The notes beneath the pieces were generated by a model that worked only from the letters and a program-made list of their open reading frames with translations, ran no database searches and was not told the DNA's origin. From Anaeramoeba flamelloides (taxonomy: Eukaryota; Metamonada; Anaeramoebidae): a stretch of 64,000 nucleotides of DNA. Both the position numbers and the translations under genes were made by a program. The DNA lies in contig JANTQA010000036.1 in the NCBI GenBank assembly GCA_027625915.1, positions 10,623,001 through 10,687,000 of the forward strand, written 5' to 3'. Below are positions 32,266 through 42,890 of the stretch, in pieces (position 1 is the first letter of the stretch; each line of letters opens with the position of its first letter).

Positions 32266-33557
32266 ACAACATTGTTTTTTAATTTTATAAATAGATCGAA
32301 ATTTTCAAGAATTTTCGGTTTAATTTCACAGATTAAAAAAAGAAATAACAGCAATAAGAAGTAAGGAATTTCCTCCCAATAAAATAAAGAAAAAAAAAAT
32401 CAATTTTTTTCATTTTTTTCTTTATTCCATTTTTTCTCGTTTTATATTTTTTGATTTTAAAATCTAAAAAACAATTGGGTATGTCTTTCATTGAACAATA
32501 AAGAAATGTATGATTTTAAAACTTAAATTATCTTTAGGGAAAATTCAAGTAAAAATACGTTTAGAGTGTAATTTATACTTCTCCAATCAGAATTTTTATT
32601 ATTATTTTTTTTAAATCTTATCTTTTTTATTCTGATTTGTAAAAATCAATACAAAAAATATTAAACTCAAGTAATGAAAATATTACAGTAAACTTGTTTT
32701 AACTATAAACAGTGTAAACAGTAATATTCATTTTCAATATACATCACCAACAGCCTCGTCTATATTATATAATCAAAAAAACTCTAGAAATTATTATGTG
32801 TCTTAAAAATTTATAAATGATTGTAAACCCTATTTTTAGAGTATATTTCTAAATGTAATATTTCATTTTTTAATTCAAAAATAAAAGTAAAAAAAAAAAT
32901 GACAATCTATTTAGATAGATACTAGATATTAAAAAAATTCATTTTTTATGAATTTAAATTGATTTATAAGTTTTAAGGTATTGTAAGGTTATTTATTATT
33001 TTATATTTTTAAAAATAAATTTGATAATGATATAAGTATATTTTTATTTTTTAGAAAAAAAGATAAAAAATGAAATACTGTTTTTTAATTTATTATTAAT
33101 TCTTCAATTAAATTGTTTTTCATGTATTTTTTGAAAACTTAAAAGACATTATTTTACAATTACAAAAATTGATTTTTCAATAACACATTTTATTTATTTA
33201 TTTTTCTTTTCATACACCCATACTGAGATTTCTTTATTATTGTTTTAATAAAATTATATAAACAAAAATTTTATTAAAAATTTCAAATAGGAATCTTTTT
33301 AAAATTCCCCAAAATACCTTTTACAATTGATTTAGTGAAGATCTGGGATTTTTTCAACTATTTATCAGCAAAATATTTTGGAGAGATAGACTTCAAAATA
33401 TTATTTACTTTCTTCGAAAATATATAAATATGAAAACCCCAGTACAGAAAATTTATATTCAAAAATTCATATTGGATACCAACAAGTTTTTTTTCTTGTT
33501 AATTAAAAAAAAAATATACTAATTATAGTTTTAATCTCTCTTTTTACCATAAATATT

Positions 33558-34145
33558 AGGTATTTCCCAAAAACTGGTCCAAATTTATTTTAAAATAGAT
33601 TTATTAAACCCAACTTCAAAAAAGTATTTAAATATACAAAATCATGAAATACCGTTTATAGATTCCTGATAATAATGCAATTTGTTTCTAGATATTATAT
33701 TATATAAAGAAAAGATATTAAAAATTTTGATCTCGGTTTTATTTGATATTATTTAGAGGGTGATAATTTTGTGTTTATTATTTTCTTTTTGATTGAAAAA
33801 ACCGTTTATATTACTTTTTTAATCACAAAAAATTTTCAAATCGAATTTAAAATATATAAATCTGTTTGATTGTTTTAAAAAATTATCTGTACCCTTTCCA
33901 CATTTTCAGTTTTATATTGAAATTATTCCATACAATGTTTTTACTCTAAAAAGAGTGCTATTTTTTTTTTCATTTTTTTGAAATATTCCATCCAAACATA
34001 TTTTTAAATAAATACCGATATCATTGGTTCAATCAGTATTAATATTAAACTTAATTTGGTATTTTCAATTGACAAATACCCCCACCAACAAAGATGATTT
34101 TTTATGAAATGTAAAAAAAAATTCCCCACTTTTTTGGAAATACCT
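33558..34145. mobile_element. R2 MITE, copy 1
   Basis: 588 bp. The left end, AGGTATTTCCCAAAAACTGG, is inverted at the right as CACTTTTTTGGAAATACCT. The interior aligns with the copy at 56238 (shared: GATCTCG, TTTATTATTTTCTTTTTGAT, AAACTTAATTTGGTAT). TA at the left; the right flank is mutated. No coding capacity. Confidence 0.75.
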
Positions 34146-34886
34146 TCGGCTATTGTATAATCTGGCATCATTAATTTTTATGATTACCAAGGTAAAATTT
34201 GAGAAATTGATGAAACCTTTGATATATTTACTATGATCAAAATAATACAAGAATAAAAATTTAATGGATATTTCTAAAATAATGAATATTTCTTTTTATA
34301 GAAAACCTATAAATTATTACATCGATTGGCAATAAATAATTAATTAAATATGATGTTGGTTTCTTAAGGTTCTATTATTAAAAAATACATTTAAAACAAC
34401 ATCAAAAGAGGAAAATTTTTCTCCAAAATAGAATTAATTTTTTTATGAAATTTATATCATCGAAAAAAGAAAAAATTTTAAATAAAAAATTGAATAATTA
34501 CAAAAATTATTTAAACAAATTGCATTCCTAATTTAAATTTTACTTCAAATATCATGGATTTTACCTTCAAAATTGATTTGGGCTTACGTATATTATTGGG
34601 TCAAGAATTAGATGTTATATTGAAACAAGATGAAAAAAAACGTGGATCTTATTTTAGAACTGGAATTATTGGATTTAGGAACTATTTTTTTAATTACATT
34701 AGGGAATTTTGATAATACTACGACAAATAATCACAAGACTTTTACATAGCTTTGAGCTCTTACGCTGTTGGATGGAATTTAAATGATAAGAAATTATACT
34801 TTCATTCCCAATATGTTTGCAAATGGTAAGAGATTTTTTATTTTGTTTAATATATCATTTTTTTTCATTTTTTTTATTTGTGAATC

Positions 34887-35222
34887 ATGAGTCTAACTTT
34901 ACCAACACAAAAAACCTTTTCTTTCCTTCAAAATACTACCACCCTTTTCAAAAATCATTTTTCAACAATCACAACAAAGCAATTGGAAGAATTAAAAAAG
35001 ATAACAGCCGAAGAGGCATCAAAATTTACAAACTACAATTTTCGAGAATATTTCAAAGAACGAACAAATGATATGTTTGATGAATTTCTGAATAATGACG
35101 AAAAAAGCGAAGAGCAGGTAACACAATTCTATGACGATCGTTTGTCAGAATATGAAATGATCAAAAGGCAAGCTTTGATTGGAAAATTATATCCCGAACA
35201 AAAGTTTGTCACCGAAAACTAA
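34887..35222 (+). CDS. ISD11-like Fe-S cluster assembly factor (LYRM4 family) lacking a canonical LYR
   Basis: Single exon, 111 residues, ATG 34887. ISD11 binds and stabilises the cysteine desulfurase Nfs1 with acyl carrier protein in mitochondria or related organelles. The C-terminal 70 residues match the family: YNFREYFKERTNDMF (human YNYRTYAVRRIRDAF) and IKRQALIGKLYPEQKFVTEN (human [20 protein letters not shown]). Counting back 12 residues from the shared Phe of SKFTNYNF (human KRFSAYNY) places L36-K37-K38 exactly where human has L-Y-R, so the motif has lost its Tyr and its Arg became Lys. The N-terminus is about 24 residues longer than human ISD11, without acidic residues until E34 and rich in Ser/Thr/Lys/Phe, consistent with an organelle presequence. 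Presence of ISD11 implies a mitochondrial-type ISC pathway. Recognition is by eye. Confidence 0.8.
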   Translation: MSLTLPTQKTFSFLQNTTTLFKNHFSTITTKQLEELKKITAEEASKFTNYNFREYFKERTNDMFDEFLNNDEKSEEQVTQFYDDRLSEYEMIKRQALIGKLYPEQKFVTEN

Positions 35223-35829
35223 TTCGATTCTCTTCTCCCGAAATTTGTTTTTGATTAACGCAATGAGCGATTTTTGGTTTATTCAAGGAACTAATCCAAT
35301 TTTCTTTTTAGTTAGATGTTTTACACTTGTTCTTTTTTTTTAATAAAAGATCATTTTTATTCAACGTTTTTGTTTAATTTTTGATCTTTTCAAAAAGCAA
35401 AAGCAAAAACAAAAAAAAAAATCAAGCAAATTTCAACTATTTTGACTCTGTTTGTTTCTTTTGGTTTGTATTTTAGATTTCAAGAAAAGAATTTTCTGAT
35501 CAAAGTTCTTGATTATTCTTTTTTTTTTTTTTGCTTTTGGTGGAGTTAGGTAGGTCTCCAAATAACCGTTTTTGTTGTTAGTCTAGGCTCAACAACTTTT
35601 TTTGCTTTTATTAAGGTGGTCATTAGGCTTTAAAGAAACAAAGAGTTGTAGACATTGTATATGTTTTTATTGAAATCAGCGAATGTTAAGAAGAAAAAAA
35701 ATGTATTTTCAATTTTAAGGTTACAGTACCAAGAATAATATATGATCATTAATTCGATTTTAAAGTCCTTAAATTTTTTACTACATCTTAAAAACATAAA
35801 ACGAACTGAAAATAAAATATAGAGCAAAA

Positions 35830-36010
35830 GTTGAGAATTCAAATGTTGAGAATTTTCAATACTGATAAAGTCAAATAAATGTTTTAAAAATTTTTGCTTC
35901 TTTTTTCTATTTTTTAATTTTTTACATTTATTATGAATAAAAGTTTCGTAAAATGAGTTGAAATTGTGAATATTCTTTGTAATTTACTGTTTTGAAAGTA
36001 GAGGTATTTA
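35830..36010. repeat. R10 dispersed repeat, copy 2
   Basis: Partner of the 10.37-kb block, sharing AATACTGATAAAGTCAAATA, then AATGTTTTAAAAATTTTTGC and a GTAAAATGAGTTGA block. Ends are undefined. Confidence 0.45.
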
Positions 36011-36244
36011 ATTCCAAAAACGGAAAACTTTGCAATTTTTTTTTTGGAAATTTTGATTTTATAGTTAACTGGTAAAAGTTTTATAGTTTTCAGAAAAATG
36101 ACAAATAAAGTAAAAAAACTTAAAATATTAAGATAGCGCTTTTTGCACATGCGTAAGGAAAAATTTTACCAGACACCAAAAAAAAAATCCCAGATAAAAG
36201 TTTTAATTGTGAATATTAAGAAAATTGATATATAATTACTTTTA

Positions 36245-36440
36245 CAGTCAGTTTCACTTTTAAGGCACAAACTTTCAACGAAATTTTAAGGCACAAAAAA
36301 ATCTCAAATTAAGGCACAAAATTTGGAATTTTTTTTTTCAATTTATTTTTACTAGAATTTGAATTTTGTGCCTTAATTTGAGATTTTTTTGTGCCTTAAA
36401 ATTTCGTTGAAAGTTTGTGCCTTAAACGTGAAACTGACTG
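36245..36440. mobile_element. R4 foldback MITE, copy 1 (young, near-perfect hairpin)
   Basis: 196 bp between TA dinucleotides. The left arm CAGTCAGTTTCACTTTTAAG with GGCACAAACTTTCAACGAAA is almost exactly complementary to the right arm ending CGTGAAACTGACTG, over about 90 bp per arm with a short AT loop. The GTGCCTT motif recurs three times per arm. Near-identity of the arms implies recent insertion or selection for the hairpin. Confidence 0.85.
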
Positions 36441-37625
36441 TATTGAAAATCAAATCCTTTCTATTAATAACCAAATTTTTATGTATATATAGTAATAAAT
36501 CGACCAAAAGTTCATTAAAGTTGGGGTGCCTCTAGAATACTCAAGTTATTGTTTGATAGCCTAAGTAGATCATCTTTTTTTGAAAAACAATCGAGTTTTT
36601 ATAGAGAGGTTTACTTGAGTTTGGAAAATAATAATTTTTATTGTTGTTTTTTGATTGGTTGAATGGTGTTTTGAACAAGTGTGATTTCATTAATCATCAT
36701 CCCAGTATGTGAGTGTGTTATAATTTTAAAAGTTTGATGCTTAGATAAAAGGATTTGATTGTAAATAAAAGACATTACAAAAATAATTCATATATTCATA
36801 ATTAAAAATCTTGTCTGGGATTTTTTTCATATACTCTGTTTTTCGCTGATATATCCGTATTTCCAATTTCTTTCAAAAAATTATTATCTTCAAAGAAGAA
36901 AAATATCTTATCATGGGTGTTCGTAACTGTTCAAAAAATACACTTTACTGAATTCGTTTAAACTTGGTAATTCTATCTTTCATGTAACCAGTTATTGTGC
37001 TAAATAAAATAAAGGTGACCAAAATAAACCACTATTGTTTGATAATCTCAGCACTTCCAATTAAAAGTTATCTTTCTATTTTTTTTTCTAGAAAGTTTTT
37101 ATATATAATAATTAAAGAAACTAGTAATAAATAATAAGTATATAGGGTATTGTATTTCTTGAAATCCATTTAATTAAACAAAAAAAAAAAAAATTAAAAA
37201 ATTAAGGAAAGAATATAAAAATTTTGTTGAAAAATAGTGAATTGTTAATAAAAGCAAAATAGAATGAAAATTTCAAACATAAAGATAAACAATTTGAAAA
37301 TTTTTCATCAAATTCAATTAATAATTTTATTTTTTGTCAATAATTTTATTTTCAAAATGAATTAAACTTTTGTATACTCTTGGATATTTTAGTGGGTTTT
37401 ATATTTGAACAAAAAGGAAAAATTGTATTTTTATTTTGAAATATCGGTTTTCTGCTCAGGGTAAAAGTATTTTTGACCAGTTTATATATCGAAATTCCAA
37501 AAAAAAAGGGTGTCTTTGACTTTTACTTTGTAAAATTTAAAAACTAATTTACTAACTGGTAGTATATATGAGTATAAATCAATTTTGAAAGTACACTCTT
37601 TGAACGTCCAGATATTTAATTTAGA

Positions 37626-37630
<5 letters not shown>

Positions 37631-37656
<26 letters not shown>
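37631..37656. repeat. TA microsatellite
   Basis: About 13 TA units immediately left of the R1 copy. It supplies the TA target into which that element inserted. Confidence 0.8.
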
Positions 37657-38180
37657 CTATATTCCCTTAATTTGGATGCTATTTAAACAGTTGAAAGAAT
37701 AACTATACCACAGTTTAAATTCAATTTGGAAAGAATTTTGATTTTACAAACTATTTCATTTTTTGTCTTTTATGTTTTGTTTTCATTTACCTTTTTGCAG
37801 TTACGTAATCTGTTTCGTTAGATCTGAATTTGTTTTTCAATGGTTGATAGAAGATTAGTGTTGAGTTTTTTAAATAGAAAATTCAATATCAATTGGTTGA
37901 TGGTATCTTATCATTTGATCGATCAACAATTATTGGTAAAATTTCAACAAATTTACCAATACATTTTTTGTTCTGCTCGTTTCATAATTTTGGACACACT
38001 TGTTTTTATTTTTGAGTTCTATGTTTTTTTCTTGTATTTGGATAAAAACTATTACTTATTAAAACATTAATACTGTGTAAATTAAATGCTGTTTTATATT
38101 ATGTTTGGAAAAATAAAATAAATTGTGTTTTTTTTTCCTATTTTTGATTTTGGGTGTGTCCAAATTTTTGGAACGGGGTT
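37655..38180. mobile_element. R1 MITE, copy 2
   Basis: About 526 bp. The right end GTGTCCAAATTTTTGGAACG then GGGTT precedes TA; the left end TACTATATTCC is eroded. The interior matches the 42.0-kb copy. Confidence 0.75.
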
Positions 38181-39603
38181 TATATATCTATATAAATTAA
38201 ATTATAAATTGAATTTTGAACCAATTTTTTCTAGCAATTTTTAATAATTATAATTATGGGAATTTCTAATTTTTATTCTAGACTAATTTCCTCAACAATT
38301 CAATATTTTTTCGAGAAAATTCTTTTATTTGATCCTTCATTTTTTTCATTTTTTTTTTTTTTTTTAATTAAAAGAAGTTTAAGATTTACAATTCCATAAT
38401 TATTCATTATTTATTGTCCGTTTCTCGGTTTGATTTATATATTAGTTTTCTATAAAAAAAAAGAAATTGACTTTTAATATTGAAATGTGGATTAATTTGT
38501 AATACTGGTTATTTTGACAATAGTACTTTAATTATGAACAAAAAAAAACAGTCGAATATATCCCCTAAACTGTAGGGTAACAATTAAAGTACGATTATTA
38601 AACATTTTACTAATTATCGACTGAAAAAATCCAACACTCTTCACAAAAACCAATTAGGATATATATCTATATATTTCTTAATATTTAAGACTATTTTTTT
38701 GTTAAAAAACATGAAATTGGGGTATAAAAAAATTCTTTTAAAATCCATAGCATCGAGTCATTTTTACCCCTGAGAATTTGTTTTACTAAAAATGAGGAAT
38801 TTCACAATTTTTCCAAATTTTACCTTTCAAAGATCCAAACCAAAATTGGTTTTTACAATTTCAAAATTTTAAATTTCAAATCTTGAAACACAAAATATTC
38901 CTATAGCCGCTCAAAATATTGTTTCCAGTCACTTTTACGACTTTGAATGTTTTCAAATTAGATTTTTACTTAAAGTCATTTCAAAATTTATAAAAATTTT
39001 CAAAGATTTTTTTTTGTTATTTTTGTCTTTTTAACTAAGAATTACAAATATTTTGATCCAATTACTCAGAATGAAAATTTCTATTTGAGAAGTGAATGTC
39101 AAATAACATCATAAACACACACTTCTGATGTGGGAACTTAGTCCTTAAATAATCTTCCCTATTTGATTTGAAATATTATTTCAAATTGATAAATTTGGAT
39201 TTTCAAGTATTTCTTTTCCACTTTATCAACTGTCACATAACTTATTATAGTTTCTGTGATTTATGAGTCTATAAACTTTTGAGAAAAAAAAAATAGAAAG
39301 ATATAGACGTTACAAGATTTATCTCAAGAAAAATTATTTATTATTTTATTTGTGCTTTGGGAATTTGACAAAACATTATATTACTTTTGATTGTCTTTCT
39401 CAAAAACTCCTTTGAAAAATAATAATTTTTAATTATCCGTTAAACCATTTTGAAACTGTTATCATTTTCCTACACATTTTATTCAAACACTCCTCTCTTT
39501 GATTAAACTTCAATCTACCCTTTACATTCTTCTAAAATTTATAAAATATTTTGAATTTTATCTCTTCAATCATTTTTTTACTTAATTTCCTAAACTTTAA
39601 AAA

Positions 39604-40714
39604 ATGAGTGTAAAAATTTTTTTTCTTCTTAAATTTTTCTATTTTGTGTTTACCTTATTCCCTTAACCTTTACTTTTAAACAAACAACTACAAAAGTACG
39701 AAGAAATTCCACAAAACGCACACACTTTCAAAATCGTCCTTGTTGGTGATGGAGGTGTTGGAAAAACAACTTTTGTCAAAAGACATCTTACTGGTGAATT
39801 TAGAAAAGAGTATATTGGTAAGTTTACTTCAATCATTTTTGAAATTTTTCTCTACAAAAAGAAGAATCGCTTTTTGTTTTTCTTTTTTTTTTGTTTCCAC
39901 ACCTAACAAAACAATTCAAAATAAATTTTTCGTTTTTTTTCCGATTATTTTTGCTTCTTGTGTTTTTGGATAATTTTTTTTTACAAAACTTAACCTAATT
40001 ATAGCAACTGTTGGTGTTGAAGTACACCCTTTAGTATTTTATACCAATAGAGGGCCAATCTGTTTCAATGTTTGGGATACAGCAGGACAAGTAATTATTA
40101 AAATCTATTTTTTTTTTGAAACCAAACAAAAACAAAAAAAAAAATCCTTTTTTTCAATAATGTTTAATTTTTAAACGTTGTTCTTTTACGATCAATTCTT
40201 TAACTTACAAAAACCGTTCATTATGAAAAAACCAAACCAAAAAACAAAACCCAAACAAACCAAATAGGAAAGATTTGGAGGATTAAGAGACGGGTATTAT
40301 ATTGGAGGACACGCAGCAATTGTCATGTTTGACGTCACATCAAGAGACACCTACAAAAACGTTTCTGTCTGGTACAGAGATATCGTTAGAGTGTGTGAAA
40401 CAATCCCAATGGTCTTAGTTGGAAACAAATGTGATATCAAAGACAGGAAAGTCAGAGCCAAACAAATCATTTTCCACAGAAGGAAAAACATCCCTTATTA
40501 TGACATCTCTGCCAAGTCGAATTACAATTTCGAAAAGCCATTCATCTATCTCGCTAGAAGGCTCATGAATGACAACAACTTGGTTCTTGAAAAGGCACCA
40601 GCACTCGCCCCACCAATTGTTTCTGTTGATCAAAAAGAAATGGAAAGAAACGAACAAGAACTTGAAGAAGCCACCAAGATCCCTCTTCCTCAAGAAGACG
40701 AAGAAGAATTTTAA
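39604..40714 (+). CDS. RAN: Ran GTPase, 4 exons with a 6-nt first exon
   Basis: Nuclear-transport and spindle GTPase, 219 residues after splicing. Exons: 39604-39609 (ATGAGT), 39697-39817, 40005-40090 and 40268-40714; all introns are GT-AG and phases match. Motifs: P-loop GDGGVGKTT, effector region [14 protein letters not shown], switch II WDTAGQERFGG, base-binding GNKCDIKD and [13 protein letters not shown], and the Ran-specific acidic tail [10 protein letters not shown] (human ends DEDDDL). The acidic tail, FHRRKN and the VHPL stretch separate Ran from Rab and Rho. The first exon codes only Met-Ser, its donor GTAAAA directly following. Introns are 87, 187 and 177 bp, small compared with the repeat-loaded introns elsewhere in the window. 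The alternative start would be a non-ATG codon in exon 2, which is unlikely. Confidence 0.95.
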
Positions 40715-41233
40715 ATCTATTCCTTTTCCTTTTCCCCTCCGCTCCCATTCTATTATTTTCTTTAACTCTTTTGTTTAATCTTTTTTTTCAAGATAAAAAG
40801 ATGAAATACTCTTTTTGTTTACCTATCATAATTCATTTTAATATTTCTGAACTAAATAATACCACTCTTTTTTTTTTTTTTTTTTTTTTTACCTCTTTAA
40901 GGGCTATCTGAATTTTATTATCATTGGTGATTAATCTTGTCACTAAAAACACATTTATTATCTTCAAAGAATGGCTGGGTAAAGGAACATATTGTTAAAA
41001 TTTAAAATTCAGGTTTTTCAAAAATGTGTCATTTGCCTAAAAACATTTTCTACCTTTCCAAATTTAAAATTTACCTTGAAAAAAGTATCGAAAATTCTAA
41101 AAGTACATGTTAATTGATCCCATTCCAATTTATGACAAGTATAGCCAAGTTTAAATTAAGAGTATCAATATACTTGAAAATTATCAGGAGGGAAGGTTCA
41201 AATAGTAGTAAACAAAAGCAATTTCAAATTTCC

Positions 41234-41610
41234 CATACGAGTGTAAATAGGATTGTTGTACAATATAGAGTTTCTACATTTTAGAGTTAAATAATGAGTC
41301 ACATACAATTACCCACATTTTCGTAATATTAAACCAAACCCCCATTTTGATTTTTGAGCTCAAATGGATTTACAGTCTAAAATCGTTTGGTAAATACCAA
41401 TACTTTGTTTGGAAAATGATTTTTTTTAAAATTTGAAAGATTGGTATTTACCAAACGATTTTTTTATTAAAATTATTATTAGTCTATTAATATAATAGGA
41501 GATTATATTTACTATGACTGAATTGTGGGTAATTGTATGTAACTCTATATTTATCTCTAAAAGTGTAGAAACTCTATTTTTTACAACATTCATATTTACT
41601 CTTGCGTTTT
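41234..41610. mobile_element. R8 long foldback element with second internal palindrome
   Basis: Outer arms of about 100 bp: TAGAGTTTCTACATTTTAGA and ACATACAATTACCCACA at the left reappear inverted as TGTGGGTAATTGTATGTAAC and TCTAAAAGTGTAGAAACTCT at the right. A second palindrome in the middle pairs AATCGTTTGGTAAATACCAA (about 41.38 kb) with TTGGTATTTACCAAACGATT (about 41.44 kb). Non-coding. Confidence 0.75.
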
Positions 41611-42025
41611 TGTATCTTAAAAATTTGAAAAAGTTTTTTGGATAACTAATTGATTCATTAAATTTTCACAAGATTCAAAAAAAAAAAAAATTATCTTTCC
41701 TCGAAGATATAATAAATACAATAGGTTGTTTTTTTTTTTTTTTTGAAAAATTGTTTTCGATTTTCTATAGCAGCATAAAATAGAAATAGCCCATAATAAA
41801 GCCAAGTAAAAAAAAAATTCATGAAAAATTCTTCTCTAATTTTTAATCATTAAATATTTGGTTTATTGTCAAGGATTTAGTGATGATAACTCTTAATCTA
41901 CTTAAAGAGAATAATTTTATTTTCACAAATTCGTAACTTTTAATTCAAAGATTGAATAAACAAAGTGATCATTATTTTTTAAAACTTAATTTAGTTTACT
42001 AAAATATTAAAAAGATTTTTATATA

Positions 42026-42558
42026 AACTAAATTCCAAAAATTTGGACACTGTTTAAACAGTTGGAAGAACACCAATACGACACTTTAGATTCAATTTTG
42101 GAATACTTTTGATTTTAAAAATTATTTCATTTTTTGTCTTTTTTGTTTTTGTTTTCATTTCCTTTTTTCCAGTTACGTAATCTGTTTGATTAGATCTGGA
42201 ATTTTTTTTCGATGATGATATAAAGTTAGTGTTGAGTTTGTTAAATTGGAAAATCACATACAATTGGTTGATGTTATCTTATCATTTGATGGATCAACAA
42301 TTGTTGCTAAAATTTCAATAAAGTTACCAATACATTTTTTGTTCAGCTTGTTCGTTTCATTATTTTGAACAAACCAATTTTTATTTTTGAGTTTTATATT
42401 TTTTTCTTTTATTTGGATAAGTTTGATTACTTATAAAAACATTAATACTATATGTAACTTAAATGTGGTTTTATATTAGGTTTGGAAAAATATAATAAAT
42501 TGATTTTTTTTTTGCCTATTTTTGATTTTGGGTGTTTCCAGATTTTTGGAATGGGGTT
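42026..42558. mobile_element. R1 MITE, copy 3 (reference copy)
   Basis: 533 bp between TA duplications at 42024-42025 and 42559-42560. The left end AACTAAATTCCAAAAATTTG then GACAC is the inverse of the right end, ending CCAGATTTTTGGAATGGGG. It contains AGTTACGTAATCTG and TTATCATTTGATGGATCAAC, shared with all R1 copies. No transposase. Confidence 0.85.
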
Positions 42559-42639
42559 TATTTTAAAAGATAAATTTAGAATCCAGAGTTATTAGTTCTT
42601 TAAAAACTGTCAAGATATAGAAAATATGATTATAAAAAA

Positions 42640-42890
42640 AAAATAAATTGTTTTACAAATTTTTCTTTTTCTGTATTGTTTGATCCAAAATCTCAAACAA
42701 AAATTGATCAAATCTTTTGACTGAAATTTCATTAGAAAAAAATGAATTATTTTAATATAATAATTCATTTGTTTATAGTCGATAAAGGTATCTATTTTTC
42801 AATTTTATAAGAACCTTTGCGAAAATAAGGGATCAATTAACGCGGGACAAAATAAATAAAGAGTTACTAATTCCTGAAGGTTCCAATCCC
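42640..42890. repeat. R11 dispersed repeat, copy 1
   Basis: Shares with about 50.59-50.86 kb, in order, TTTGATCCAAAA, AAAATTTCATT-type text, a CCTTTGCGAAAA motif and the following GAGTTAYTA block. No clear termini. Confidence 0.45.

Larger units (their letters stand above)
30962..34886. other. Intergenic; R2 element, R7 fragment, weak coding-like remnants
   Basis: No confident gene. Contents: a coding-looking stretch at about 31856-32026, an R7 hairpin at about 32165-32265, an R2 element at 33558-34145 and a 52-codon open frame at 34554-34712 (MDFTFKIDLGLRILLGQELD at its start) that is unassigned and may be chance. Confidence 0.45.
35223..39603. other. Intergenic, no gene seen; R10, R4, R1 copies
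   Basis: 4.4 kb of AT-rich DNA with an R10 copy (about 35.83-36.01 kb), the intact R4 hairpin (36245-36440), a TA microsatellite (37631-37655) abutting an R1 copy (37655-38180), and poly(T) runs. The 76-codon frame at 37840-38070 lies inside R1 and is not kept in other R1 copies. Confidence 0.5.

Noticed and set aside
34554-34712. 52-codon open frame upstream of ISD11
   Set aside because: Begins plausibly, but has no recognised family and no visible splice partner; listed only as part of the intergenic description.
37840-38070. 76-codon frame within R1 copy 2
   Set aside because: The frame is interrupted in the other R1 copies, so it is chance, not a transposase.
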